Assembly: GCA_002900995.3 (NCBI GenBank)
Contig: CM035308.1
Span: 2,728,001 to 2,792,000 of the forward strand
Length of the DNA stretch: 64,000 bases
Reading direction: 5' to 3'
Source of the DNA: Ganoderma boninense
Lineage: Eukaryota; Basidiomycota; Agaricomycetes; Polyporales; Polyporaceae
The notes beneath the pieces were generated by a model. It was given only the letters and a program-made list of their open reading frames with translations. It did not search any database and had not been told where the DNA came from. The position numbers and the translations under genes are program-made. Shown here piece after piece: positions 48,691 through 60,700 of this stretch. Positions within the stretch are counted from its first letter, which is position 1; the number at the start of each line of letters is the position of its first letter.

Positions 48691-50733
48691 CCCTCTGTCC
48701 ATCGCGTGTTGGAGTGGCGAAGGCCACAGCACAGGAACACATCCTTGGCTGTGGAAGAGGGGATGGGTACTCAGGACAATCTCAGACATGGGTGTCTAGC
48801 CTTGTGGAGGTTGTATATGACATTGAGTCGCTTCACAGATGATGTGTGGCTCAGATGGAGCCGGTACCGTTCTACAGCATGTAAAACAACTCTATTTGTA
48901 TACTTATAGTTGACGCTTCTCACGGGTTTGAAACTGTGTGACATCATGAGTGCTTCTATCATGATCAACCCTCATCACTGTTGTGCACACTGAACTGTAC
49001 CACGACGTGTGCTCAACATGCATTCTTTTAAGGCCAACCCTCCAAAAGATTCAGGGCAAGACGATGATGAGAAGATGGTTGAGGATATTCTTTCGGAGCC
49101 ATTGTCACCAGAAGTCTCCTTTTCCAGTGAGTACCCTGACATGCTGACTGGTCCCTTACCCCTTGCCCAGGCTGATGCATGTATTGCACTAGGCAATACT
49201 TGCGAGATGGACCTGGATGAGAGTGATGGAAGTCCTATCCTGATCCATCTTGACTCACAACAAGGGGACAGAGAAATTGGTGGAGAGGAATTCAATGTCG
49301 TCGTTGCCATGCGAGATAGTGTAGCATTTAGAAATATTAGTGGTAAGCCTTCTCCATGCATGCAATTGCTCAAGGTTGAACAGGACATGTTGGAAACTAG
49401 AATCTAATCAGGTCTTGGGCCAGCCAGTCTTGCTGACACCACCTGACAAACAAATGATGCCATTCCCCATGTGAGTTGATTGTCTGGCACATATTGAATG
49501 CACTTTGAAGGATGTCCTCTAGAATCACCACCTCACCAGAGTGCATGGACCAGGTTCAGAAAGCAACCAAATTCAATTTCTACCATCTTGTCAAGCCTCA
49601 TCTAGATGAACTGTCTATTACTGGCACAGAGGTACTGGAACAGTCTTTATTTGACAACTCAAACACATTAAGAGCTCACAAAAATTTAGAATCTGCATAT
49701 GTTGGAGACTGGCCAGTCTACAGAGCCAGAGACATCCCAACTGACCCAGAACCATAGGCTGGCTAGGGTAAGTCTCTCTTCTTGCAGTGGGGTTGAAATA
49801 TTAGAATCTGTATCTAAACATTACTGGGTGTGTAGGAAAAGGCACGAAGTTGTCGGGCTCTTATGCGCAAAATTGAATCAGGACAGAAACATTCTGCCAA
49901 TGCCATTGCTACCATTGTCACCCTCGCTGATCTTCCCATGACTGAGGGTGGGTGGAAAGGCCTTGATTACAATCATCGTAAGGAAGACAAATTGCGAGAG
50001 GCATGGCACAATGGAACTATTGGACAGGAGATGGCTGCCAAGAAATTTGTCAAAGTACCATACACTGGGTCAGTCACAAGTAACATGTTTCATATCTTTA
50101 ATCTGACCTTGAATGAAGGACACCTACCTGGCTTGTGGATATGCAAGGCATCGGCTGGGGATTTAGGACTGAACGGTTGGCATTCATGTTGGAAGCACGA
50201 CCTGGGAGATCGTCATTACAGGACTTATTCAACTGGGAGTGCGCAACCTATATAGAGCAGTGTGGGGACATTTCTAAACAAGCTCAAAATGACAACGACC
50301 GTGGAGATCACTGGTATGACATTGATGGAGCGGACAGACAGAACAAAACAGTAAGCAACTATGAATGCATTGATTATTGCAATGGATGGCTCATTGGATA
50401 ATGATGACAGCTACCAAACTGGACGGCTTGGCATAGGAAGAATCGCCACCATACCCTGTGGTTGTTGGGGGAAGGACGTGAGGAATCAGCAACATGGAGG
50501 CTCATGTGAGTAAATATGACAAAACTCTACCTGTCTTCAAGGTAGGCATGGCAACTCACAGTGCACTGTAATCACAGATGTCATGCTGCACGAACCCTTG
50601 CAATCAGAGCCCCCCTTATAGCAGCTCGAGTACTAGCCTGCCAGAAATCCCTTGAGGCACAAGGTGTTGATCCTAAGATTGCAAAACCCCTGTTTGGATT
50701 GTGGTACAACTACTGCATCAATGGTGCACGTCC

Positions 50734-50738
50734 ATTCG
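50734..50738. repeat. Left target-site duplication of outer LTR element
   Basis: ATTCG, repeated at 62670-62674 directly after the right LTR. It lies in the coding sequence of the dioxygenase-like gene. Confidence 0.9.
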
Positions 50739-50796
50739 TGTAAGGGGACCAGCGCTTCCTCCTTCCCCTTTCGGCAGTTTCCTTTCCTTTCGTATT
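50739..50796 (+). repeat. Outer element 5' LTR, first part
   Basis: First 58 bases of the 405-bp LTR, identical to 62265-62322. It continues at 57327-57673 after the nested element. GTATT at its end is the target site of the nested element. Confidence 0.93.
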
Positions 50797-51256
50797 TGTT
50801 ACGACTGGCTGTCGAGTAAGATCAGGGAGGAGGCTTACGAGACGAGCAAGGGCGTCGACAAGCACTTGTGCAGCGAGAGCGGAGCAGGGCTCGACAGTCA
50901 GGCTGGAGACAAGGTGTATTGAGCGAGTAAGTAACGAGCGAGAATACAGCAAGGCTTACCTGGAGACAAGAGGTCGAAACTGAGGTCTCCAGGTAGCGAA
51001 GTACAGGCCTTATATACATGTAACGGACAATGGGAACTGGGGACAATAGGTAACTATGGACACGGGAACCAGTGGAAGAACAATGGTATGTAGTACAATG
51101 ACAACGGGAACGATGGGTGACAGGAGTTATTGTACTGCGAGAACAAGGGACAGGTTTGCTAAACAACGGAGGACAATAAGGACGACGCGGGAGGCAAACA
51201 GTCCAAAAAGGGAAAGAGAGACGCCGGGGTAGGCGCCGAGCGTGCCGTTCATGACA
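50797..51256 (-). repeat. Chromovirus 3' LTR
   Basis: 460 bp, ending next to the polypurine tract. Differs from 56862-57321 at seven sites. A TATATAAG motif lies in it on the minus strand near 51010-51017. Confidence 0.95.
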
Positions 51257-51282
51257 ATACCCCCCTTCTAAGGATCGTGTCC

Positions 51283-54200
51283 TCACGATCGAGTCTTCTT
51301 GTTGAGAGGGCCAGGAGCGTCGGGATGTGTCGAATGAAACTTTTGCAGCACTTTCGGCGCATTTGCTAGATCCGACACGTCTTCCCAGCTATCGTGTTCA
51401 GGGCCCCAGCCTTCCCAGTGAACAAGATACTGTAGTTTCTTCCACCGCCCATACCGACGCGACTCTAACACTTCCTCTACTTCGTACTCTTCCTCTCCTT
51501 CCACTTCGAGAGCTGCAGGTTCAGGGGGATGCCGACCGGGAAGCTGGCTTTCCTTGTGCGGGTGTAGGAGCGTCACGTGGAACACTGGGTGGAGTCCCAT
51601 GTCTTTGGGGAGCTTGAGCTCGTAAGCCAAGTTTCCCACTTTGCGCTTGACAGGGTATGGGCCAGCATACCGGTCCACCAGTTTCCGAGAGACTCCAGGG
51701 ACCCGGAAATTCCTAGTGTCGAGCCACACCTTCTGACCCTCCTTGAACTCTGGAGCAGTGGAGACGTAGCGATCATAGTACTCCTTCATCCGCTCTGCTG
51801 CCAGGGTTAAGGCTGAGGTCGCATCCTCCTCGCCTGTCGCAACTCCTCTCTTCGTTCGTCTGCCGTGGGCACCGTGGTAGATAGCATCGGAACGTGGAAC
51901 TGAGGTTCGTAGCCGTACATGAGGTAAAACGGCGAGTACCCTGTGGATGAATGTACACGCGAGTTAAAGCAGTATTCTGCTGTTGGCAGCCACTTGACCC
52001 AATCGTCGCGGCGCCTTGAGCAGTACATCCGCAGGTACGCCTCTATCTCCTGGTTCCATCGCTCCGACTGCCCATCCGTCTGCGGGTGGTAGGCTGTGGA
52101 TAACGCGCTTTCTATGTCGAGGCCTTTAAGGATTGCACGGAAGAGCTTGCTAGAGAACTGGGGCCCCCGATCAGAGATGATCTTTCGCGGGAGTCCATGT
52201 AGACGGAACCATTCTCTAATGAAGTTGTCTGCAGTCCCTTCCGTGTCGATCTCCTCGGTGCATGGAATAAGGTGAATCATCTTTCCATGCCGATCAGCAA
52301 TAAGCTGGAGCGCATTGTATCCGTCCACCTCCGGCAGTCCAGTGATGAAGTCACAGGTAACTACTTGGCCTGGGCCGTCTGGGATCTCGTTGGGTTGAAG
52401 AGGACCGTGTGGCTTCGCATGTGAAGTCTTGCCACGGCGACAAGTGTCGCAGGTCTCAACGTAATCCTTAATGAACTTTGCCATGCCCGGCCACCAGTAG
52501 TTCCGTGTAACCAACTCCACCGTCTTTGCCTGGCCAGGGTGCCCAGCAGGCGGGAGGTCGTGGTGAATGCGCACTATCTCTGCTCGGAGCACGTCGTCTT
52601 TGGGGACATAAACTCGGCCGCGGTAGAGCAGCAGGCCTTGTTCTGTGTTCCAGTCCACCAAATCGTTCTGTAGACGTGCTGGCCCTAGCTTATCGAGCTT
52701 GCTGAGTGCCTCTGCGACCTCCTGCTCACGCTCTCCACATTCTTGAATGCGGCGGAGCAGTGCCTTTTCTGGTACCACTGACATGTGCCCTCTCTTGGCT
52801 GCCAGTACTCGGAAGCGATTGGGTTGCAACATGACTCGGTTCAGGTTGTCATCGGCATCGTCCTTCTGGTGATCAGGCCTGCGCGACAGCGCGTCTGCCC
52901 TACCATTGGAGGTGCCTGGCTTGTGTGCAATGACAAAGTCGAACCGTGACAGATAGAGAGCCCATCGTGCCTGCCTGCGTGTGAGGTTTTGCGCGGCTTT
53001 CCAGTACTTGAGGTTCTTGTGGTCCGACTGGATCTCGAACACACTGGGAAGACCCTCGAGGTAGTGGCGCCAGGCCTGCAGGGCACGGATGATGGCGAGC
53101 ATCTCCTTGTCATAGATCTCGTAGTTGCGTTCCGCATCGCTCATTGACTCAGAGTGGAAAGCCACAGGGTGCCATTTGCCGTCCTCCCCCTCCTGAGACA
53201 GAACTGCACCAGTAGCATACCCGGATGCATTGACTTCAATGCAGGTTTTGCGGTCTGGGTCATACATGCTCAGGACAGGGCTTTCAGTGAAACGACGTTT
53301 GAGCTCGTCGAATGCTGATTGCTCTTCGGCACCCCATTGCCAGGGAGTGCTACCCGTGAGACGGTCGAGGGGTTTGCATACTGCGCTGAAGTCCTTAATG
53401 AACCGCCTGTAGAAATTCGCGAAACCGCGGAACTTCCGTACATCTGAGGCGTTCTGAGGGACAGGCCATTCTGCGATACCCCTGACCTTCACTGGGTCCA
53501 TCTCCACACAGTTCTCCGAGACGAGCACACCTAGGTACTCAACCTTAGGCTGTTCGAATTCGCACTTCTCTGGCTTGCAGAACAGGTCGTGCTCCGCCAG
53601 ACGCTTCAGGACCTCACGCACCAGTGTGCGGTGTTCCTCGATGTCGTTGGTGAATATGAGGATGTCGTCGAGGTAGATAGTGATTTTGCCGAGTATGATG
53701 AGGTCCTTGAAGATGTCGTTCATGAGCGCAGAGAATGTACTAGGCGAGTTAGCCAGTCCGAAGTACATCACGTTCAGTTCGAACAGTCCACGATTGGTAA
53801 CAAAGGCAGCCTTCCATTCATCACCGGTCTTAATCCGCACATTGTTGTACCCCCAACGGATGTCAAGCTTTGTAAAGTACTTGGCCCTCTTGAGTCGATC
53901 CATCAAGTCCGACACCAACGGTAGTGGGTATCGGTTCTTAATGGTGATGTCGTTCAATCGCCGGTAGTCCTGTACAGGACGTAGGCTGCCATCCTTCTTT
54001 TTAACAAAGAAGAATGGTGACGACATCGGTGACTTCGACTCTTGAATATATCCTTTGGCCAAGTTCTCGCTAAGGAACTTGTCAAGCTCAACCTGCTCAC
54101 TGGGCGACAGGGGGTACACCTTGGAATGGAACATCCTAGCATCTGGTACGAGTTCTATAGCGTGGTTGTAGGGTCCATGCTCAGGTAGACGTTCGGACGC

Positions 54201-55064
54201 CTCTTTCGAGAACACATGCAGATACTCGTGGTACTGGGGAGGTACGATCTCTTCGACAGGACGGACTTCCTTCTTCTGGTACTCTTGTTCAGCGAGCTGT
54301 TGAGAGTACGTGTAGCTCACCGACACAAAGATCTTAGGGGTACCTCGAAGTCGTCGTCCATCTTCTAGTGCATTGAGAAGAGACTCCTCAGTGCCATCCC
54401 ATTCCGGCAGAAAACCTGGTGGTGGAGGCCTATCTTCCTCCTCCTCCTCGACCATTACGGCCGTGCATATCCTACCCATCGTCTTTGCCTTCCGCACCCG
54501 TCGAGAACCATTGCGCGCCGTAAGCCGTACCTCCGTATCACGCGCTTTGGTTTCAACAGGTTTGGATGCCTTCCGATGAGCCGGACATGCCTCTGGACAT
54601 CTCGATAGGCGCAGCGAGCCACGTTCCCAATCTACTTCAGGGTTGTGTTCGCGCAGCCAGTCCAGGCCAATGATCACATCCTCTTCTCCTATGTCTGTCA
54701 CCACAAACACCACCTTCTCTTGGTGGTCTCCAATCGCCATATCCAACACGGCGACCTCCGTGATCGTTCCATCACGGTTCTCGGTACCATCTATGTTGTA
54801 CAGGGGAATTGGCCTTGCCAACTTCCTCGTCGTAACCTGGTTCTTCTCTACGAACCGTCTATGTAAAAACTTAGTAGTAGCCCTGCTATCTACCATGGCT
54901 ACTATGTCCTTGTGTCGCTGCTTGCCGATTAACCGTACTGGTATATGAAAGTGTTGGCCACTATGATTTACTTCATATACAAACGCAGAACTCAGTACAG
55001 AAAATCGACTATTACTACAAGAGCCGGCACGCGCAGCGTCCAGTGCGGCTCTAATCAGAAACCC
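51283..55064 (-). CDS. Chromovirus Pol: protease, RT, RNase H, integrase, chromodomain
   Basis: The pol frame is entered by -1 slippage at 55058-55064 and runs to 51807. A one-G shortfall near 51825 then moves it to the frame ending at 51283. Domains: protease with MVDSRAT (expected DSG), RT with KLDIRWGY and the catalytic IYLDDILIF, RNase H with FEIQSDHKNLKYW, zinc-binding HDLPPAGHPG then CDTCRRGK, integrase core with TCDFITGLP, ISDRGPQF and GQSERWNQEIEAY (D, D, E), and a chromodomain YEVEEVLE then YLVHWEGWGPEHDSWE. Chromodomains of this class steer integration to marked chromatin (family knowledge). The protease Gly-to-Arg change removes a normally invariant residue, and the frame break separates the chromodomain, so this copy is probably inactive. 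Confidence 0.93.
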
Positions 55065-56473
55065 TCCTTCTTCTCAGCGGTCGTAAGGGCCGCGATCTTC
55101 TCCTCCATCGCCTTGACCTGGGCCTGAAGAGCCGCTACTTCCGTAGTTGCAGTGGACGAGGAAGCGGCTTGCTGACTCTTCAGCCGCGGGCAGTCATACT
55201 TACGATGTCCGGGCTGGCCACAGATATGACAGTTTCCAGGGAACGGCTTCTTCCCGGTAGCGGCCGCCTTCTCCCCCTTCTTCTTCCATCCAAACGACTT
55301 CGGCCGTTCTTCCTCTCTGGTGACGAGGGCCTGGTCGAGCGACAGCGCCACCTTCTGGATTTTGGTGAGGTCCGAGATGTCGTGGGCACTGGTGGCGAGG
55401 ACGTCCCGGAGCCTGGGAGGCAGGCCCGAGCGGTAGCGTTCGCGTTTGTCCTCGTCGCCAAAGCCGGTTTGAGCCGCGGCTGCGTTAAACTGCGTGGTAT
55501 ACTCCTGGACGGTGCCGACCTTGCGGTATGCCTTGCAAAGCTTGACCAGTTCAGCGATGGCAGCCTCCTTGTCGTCGGCTGCGCAGAAGTGGTCCTTGAA
55601 GGCTGTGCTGAACGCGGCGTAGTTTGCCCAAGGACTAGTTCCACCAGCGAGCGTCACGATGTGGGGGCCAGCCCAGGCTGCTGCTCCTTCCGTGAGCCTA
55701 CTGAGGATGGTCATCCATACCACATCAGGTGGTGTGCCGACAGCCACCGCTGTGAGGGTGTTGAAGTAGATCTGGGCTGCAGACACAAAGCGGAGGCCAT
55801 CCTGGGGGGATTTTCCATCATAGTCGCGTGGGGCGATTTGGGAAAGGAGCTTGGAGGTGTCGAACGGTGGAGCAGGGGCAGGGGTAGTTATGGCGGGTGT
55901 GGACGCTCGACTGGGTGCAGCTGAGGGTTGTGGAGTGTTGAGGCTGATGGTCTCTTGCTTGGGTTCCTTCTTTACTTCCGGCTTTTTCTCTGCCTTTGGG
56001 AGTTTAGAAGTTGAAGCAATGGGGGTTGCGGGAGTTGAGGTTCGTCGCTGTCCAAGACGCTCTGTGACGAGTTCAAGAGTCTTGTCGAGGATGGGGGACC
56101 CTGTCGATCGTGCAGGACTGGGGATTCGACTCTGGACACGACTCTGGGGTTGTGAGGTAGGGCGTGAGGCAGGGCGGGATGAGGGGTTCCTGGATGCGAT
56201 GAGGGCGGCTTGGCGAGCTGGGGGTCGGCTTGGATCTCGAGGTGCAGGTGCTGGTGGGTTTGCGATCTTCGCGCGGATTAGGACTTCCTGTTCTTTGGTG
56301 GTGAGGAGTCTAGGGGCGATGCCTTCGCGAGTTTCAAGAGTATCGTCGAATGTGTGTGATCGGTGGGGGCACGGTTGCTCCTCGCAGTAGTACCAGGCTT
56401 GCTTATCTTCGTCCCAGTACTCGTCCTGTACTGCAGTGGGGTGAAATATGTGTCCCCAGGCTTGGCAAGCCAC
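55055..56473 (-). CDS. Chromovirus Gag with zinc knuckle
   Basis: 472 codons, stop 55055-55057. N-terminal Cys/His segment (WYYCEEQPCPHRSH), a Pro/Ser/Arg-rich linker, then the capsid-like domain (AAWAGPHIV, FKDHFCAADDKEAAIAEL, VQEYTTQFNAAA, RYRSGLPPRLRDVL) and the CCHC knuckle CHICGQPGHRKYDCP near the end. The frame opens at an upstream TAG and the first plausible start is GTG at 56473 in the context AACGTGGCT, where ATG would be ideal. The start codon may have mutated or an upstream exon may exist. Confidence 0.88.
   Translation of the reverse strand: MACQAWGHIFHPTAVQDEYWDEDKQAWYYCEEQPCPHRSHTFDDTLETREGIAPRLLTTKEQEVLIRAKIANPPAPAPRDPSRPPARQAALIASRNPSSRPASRPTSQPQSRVQSRIPSPARSTGSPILDKTLELVTERLGQRRTSTPATPIASTSKLPKAEKKPEVKKEPKQETISLNTPQPSAAPSRASTPAITTPAPAPPFDTSKLLSQIAPRDYDGKSPQDGLRFVSAAQIYFNTLTAVAVGTPPDVVWMTILSRLTEGAAAWAGPHIVTLAGGTSPWANYAAFSTAFKDHFCAADDKEAAIAELVKLCKAYRKVGTVQEYTTQFNAAAAQTGFGDEDKRERYRSGLPPRLRDVLATSAHDISDLTKIQKVALSLDQALVTREEERPKSFGWKKKGEKAAATGKKPFPGNCHICGQPGHRKYDCPRLKSQQAASSSTATTEVAALQAQVKAMEEKIAALTTAEKKEGF
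55058..55064 (-). promoter_or_regulatory. Slippery heptamer for -1 ribosomal frameshifting, gag to pol
   Basis: G GGT TTC immediately before the gag TGA fits X XXY YYZ (X=G, Y=T, Z=C). Slipping back one base changes EGF-stop to EGFLIRAALDAA, which continues open into the protease. The position, one codon before the stop, and the correct direction of shift support function; no structure downstream was evaluated. Confidence 0.6.
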
Positions 56474-56861
56474 GTTGAATCTCGCTTCCTTATCCTAGGA
56501 ATGAAACGGCAGGTGCACGATCCAACACTGTCTGCTCAGCCTCCTCGGCCTATTGCTGTGTCTTAGCCCAAGGGACACGGGCCCAAGGGTGTTCTGCCTT
56601 GGCTTTGTTTCGCCGCCTTTCTCTAGCCTCCCACGCCGTGAGGTGGACCACTTCTGTCAGTACCGGGGTCTCGTGTTAGGAGCTTTCCGCGTACTGTACC
56701 ACTAAGAGTGGCAAGCCTCAGGTTGCGCCGAGACCACGTCCGATGGTGTGACTAGAGCGCGCACTACGCTAGGCCAACACAGAGGATCTAAGTGCGTACC
56801 GTACGAGAGGGAAAGAGTGTGGGTGGAGTACACCAGTGCTCGTGTAGAAGTTTCGACCTAA

Positions 56862-57321
56862 TGTTACGACTGGCTGTCGAGTAAGATCAGGGAGGAGGCT
56901 TACGAGACGAGCAAGGGCGTCGACGAGCACTTGTGCAGCGAGAGCGGAGCAGGGCTTGACAGTCAGGCTGGAGACAAGGTGTATTGAGCGAGTAAGTAAC
57001 GAGCGAGAATACAGCAAGGCTTACCTGGAGACAAGAGGTCGAAACTGAGGTCTCCAGGTAGCGAAGTACAGGCCTTATATACATGTAACGGACAATGGGA
57101 ACCGGGGACAATAGGTAACTATGGACACGGGAACCAGTGGAAGAACAATGGTATGTAGTACAATGACAACGGGAACGATGGGTGACAGGAGTTATTGTAC
57201 TGCGAGAACAAGGGACAGGTTTGCTAAACAACGGAGGACAATAAGGACAACGCGGGAGGCAAACAGTCCGAAAAGGGAAAGAGAGACACCGGGGTAGGCG
57301 CCGAGCGTGCTGTTCATGACA
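56862..57321 (-). repeat. Chromovirus 5' LTR
   Basis: Partner of 50797-51256, 460 bp. It ends at the GTATT duplication. Confidence 0.95.
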
Positions 57322-57326
57322 GTATT
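57322..57326. repeat. Right target-site duplication of chromovirus
   Basis: GTATT, matching 50792-50796 within the outer LTR. The uninterrupted outer LTR at 62318-62322 has one GTATT. Confidence 0.93.
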
Positions 57327-57673
57327 CACCGGCACGTCCGTGCCGGCTTCCCGTTCTGGTATTGCTGCGGACACTCGTCCGCCTCTCTTCTCTCCACTTC
57401 TCTCCACTCCTCCTACCCCGTTTTTCCCTCTCGCTTATGCTCTCTCTTTCTCACTGGCTAGACTTAGATTTTTCTCGCTTACATCACCTAGACTAGCGTA
57501 CAGGTATATAGGCTTGTACTCCGGGGCTCGGATGCCCCAGCGCTTGAGATATCGAGACCTTCCCTACTCCCTCGCGTCTTGACGCTCTCCCGTGTGCACT
57601 CTTCCCCGCTCGACTCTCTCGCTCATCGACCTATCGACCTACGCGACTGAAGACGAGCGCCGAGTGCCTCACA
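57327..57673 (+). repeat. Outer element 5' LTR, second part
   Basis: Remaining 347 bp of the outer 5' LTR. Contains a TATATA promoter-like motif near 57505 and ends TGCCTCACA. Differs from the 3' LTR at four positions: CA for CG at 57327-57328, and TG for CG in the TTCTGG, GCTTGAG and GTCTTGAC contexts. Confidence 0.93.
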
Positions 57674-57786
57674 TTTTTTGAGTAGTTTTTTCTTTCTCTT
57701 TGTCTTGAACGCTGACGCGGCGGCCTGATCACCCGCCCGTTGTCAGTTAAAAATTTTTCACCACGGTTTACGGCACTCGTATCGAC

Positions 57787-60700
57787 ATGTCGACTACGTC
57801 GAACGATGCCCGGGGCACGGGGACCTCGTACGAGGCGGCCACCACACCCCTGCTCGCCGACATTACATTGGGCGAGCAACTGGATCTCGAGGCTTCAGGT
57901 GAGCTCCCGGATCCCCACACTCTCCCCCTCGCGGAACTCGAGCCGGTTTGTAGCCTTGGCGGCCACCCACCCTCGCGCCCGGATGCTACCGAGGTAGCTC
58001 TTGGTGTGAAGTGGGGGCTGCCCGACTACGGTCGGTTCATGGAGGGACAGTCTGGACGACGGGTCACCCGGAACACGGCCCAGTCAGTTCGGAGCGGCGA
58101 GTCTGCGAGCGCAGCTCCCGCGGGGACATATCGGGGCCACCGGGGTCCGCGTTTACTGCAGAGCGCGGCCCTTGAGCCTGCGACAGCACGCCCGGAAGCG
58201 TTGCAAAAGGTATGTGATCCCGAGACGGAATCTCGGCTCCCGGATGAGACCCGCCTGGAGGGCGCGGGTGATCGCGAGGATGCGCGCCGCGATGGCAGCC
58301 TCCTGGAGGACACGGACAAGCGCCGCGATGGCTGCCTCCTGGAGATCGAGCGCCGCGACGGCCGCCATCTCGCATCTTTGGACGAGCGCCGTGATGGCAG
58401 CCTCCCGGACGAGTCTGCTCAGCGCCGCGATGGCTGCTCTGGGGATGGAACCCCCTTGACCCCCCCTGGTGTGGAGGTTGGAGCATGGTGGGGCCAGGAT
58501 GGGACAGTCGTACGCACTTACCCAGACCCCTGTCTCATAGAATACATGCAAATGATAAAAGCCCCTCGCCAACTGCCTGTTTGGTATGATTTGTGTGACA
58601 ATTGCGACCAGCTTGGCCCACTCCCAGCGGAATGGTTCACGCCCCTGACATTGGATGAGGCTCCCATGTTGCCAGATACGATCATCCACGAGGCCAACTC
58701 GTCGTTCGAGGATGAGTTTTGGCGTGAGGTCGCGGAACATGTCACAGCCGCTGAAGACGAGGATCTGAGGCACGCAATCGCTGCGTCTCTGTCAACGGCA
58801 GCGGACGAGCTCGACAACCATCAGCAGGCCAACGCACACCAGCTTGGTGTGAACGTGGTTGCGATTGAGGTGCTGGATACGGACCTTTGTCCAGAGGAAT
58901 ACGATGACCATTACACGACTGGCCGGAAACAGAAGAACATTCCCCGTCCGATACCGCAAAGGGAGTTCTTGCAAACGTTCGTTGGTGGCAATCCAACCAC
59001 GTGCGCAACTTCTGAACCTCGCCAGCCTCCCATGACGTCGACCCCGCGCCGTCATCAGACCCCTGCTAGCTACAAGCGGGACCCGTCTCAGGTCCCGGAC
59101 AGTTGGTGGAATGTGATTACGACCAGAGGCGGACAGGGCGGAGGATCGGGCGGAGGGCGCGACGGAGGGCGTACCCCGCCGGACAGCTCGGACTCCAGTA
59201 GCCCAGACTCAGACAGTTCGGACGATGATGGAGGGTCCGACTCATCTTCTTCCTCTGAGGGTCCGGTCGACCATGAATCTCCATCGACACCGCGACGCAA
59301 ATCTCCTTCCAAGCGGCGCCACGAGAAGAAGCAGCGCGAAGAGGCGCGGGAGCTTCAGAAGCTCCTGAAGCGCATCAACCTCCAGCCGCCTGCTCGGTGG
59401 GACGGTGCACCAGACCTTGATCAGTTTGATCATTGGAAGTACGAGTTAAACACTTGGGCTGAGATCACGAAGGTTCCGGGATGCCTGATTGTTAAGACGA
59501 TGACAAACTACCTAAGCGGAAAGGCCAGCCGCTTCTTTATGGATCACATCGCAGCCAGGAGCTCCGAATGGTCCCTCGAGAACGTCTACGACGGGCTGTT
59601 CGACTATTGCTTCCCGGATGACTTTAAGGCAAGTCTGCGTCGTTGCCTAATGACCGCGCAGCAGGGAGATTCGCGCGTGCGTGATTATGTTCGTGAGATC
59701 GAGCACCTAGCATCACGAGTCCGCGACATTACAGAATTCCAGCTGGTACAGATTTTCTGGCAGGGCCTGAATCCCTACCTGCAAGTTGAGCTGATTGGGG
59801 AGGGCCTTGGTCCAGAGACCGCTTCACTGGACAAGCTTGTGCGCAAGGCTGTGAGAAAAGAAAAGGCACATATTGCAGCAAGGAACCTGCAGCGCGAGTT
59901 CGACTCAGAGGGGCAGGGGGCTGGTCGCATTTGGGGCCTCCTTCAGAATCAAACGACGGATCCCGCCCCATACCAGTCCCAAGAGCTTGATCTGCGCGGT
60001 CCCCCACGGAGCCGACATCATGATAATGGTGGTTTCATGGGACAGGAGACCTGGCAGCGCGACAGGCAGAGCTCAGGACAGGATGCAGCGAAGGAGGATC
60101 CACCGCGGCGGCATCGAACAATGCATGCGCCCGAGCGACTGGCTGAGCTCGCGAGCGGTACACCACAGTGCTTTACGTGCGAACAACCAGGTCATATCAG
60201 CCGGAACTGTCCACAGCGGCAGAGAGCAAGAGCGCCCGATGTTTCGCTTGCGGCGAGCTCTGTGTATTTTGAGCATCTGGAGAGCCTTGCAGATGAGGCA
60301 CGCCGGACTACGACAGACATCTATTTGGGGGCAGTTTCGTTTGGCGCAGACGAAGACTTGGACATGTCAGAGGCAGAGTATCTGATCTCCGAGTCGGCCA
60401 CGCAACCGATGGATGGTAGCGTTTTCACAACGGCCGCAGGCTTGACGGCAGAGGAACGCTTCTCATTCTGGTGCACGGACATGGTGGTAGAGATCCCAGA
60501 TAATCTCCCCGTCGTCAGGTGTGAGAGGTCGTACCTCGAGTCGTTCGTGATCAAACATGCTCAACTGGCAGACCCTCCATCGACAGTGTCAGGGGCCATA
60601 CAGGAGGCTCGGAATGAGTGGATAACTATGCCTGCGCCTCCGGACTGGCTAGATGGCTTCCTGGACTACCGGACATGCAGAAACACGTATCATGCGCTGT

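Larger units (their letters stand above)
50797..57321 (-). mobile_element. Nested Gypsy-type chromovirus (6,525 bp)
   Basis: Two 460-bp LTRs (50797-51256 and 56862-57321) in minus orientation, TGTCATGAAC...CGTAACA. The target duplication is GTATT (50792-50796 and 57322-57326). Gag (minus, 55055-56473) is followed after a -1 frame change by protease, reverse transcriptase, RNase H, integrase and a C-terminal chromodomain. That order is Gypsy/chromovirus. A G-rich tract beside the left LTR (minus AGAAGGGGGG) fits a polypurine tract. LTR divergence is 7 in 460, all CpG transitions. Confidence 0.95.

Noticed and set aside
49018..50738. Independent small genes in the AT-rich stretch left of the LTR
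   Set aside because: The frames join by short GT-AG introns and continue across the insertion into the same protein family, so they are exons of one gene.
50797..57321. RIP (CpA-targeted) as the cause of LTR divergence
   Set aside because: All eleven differences are in CpG context; no CpA to TpA change was found.
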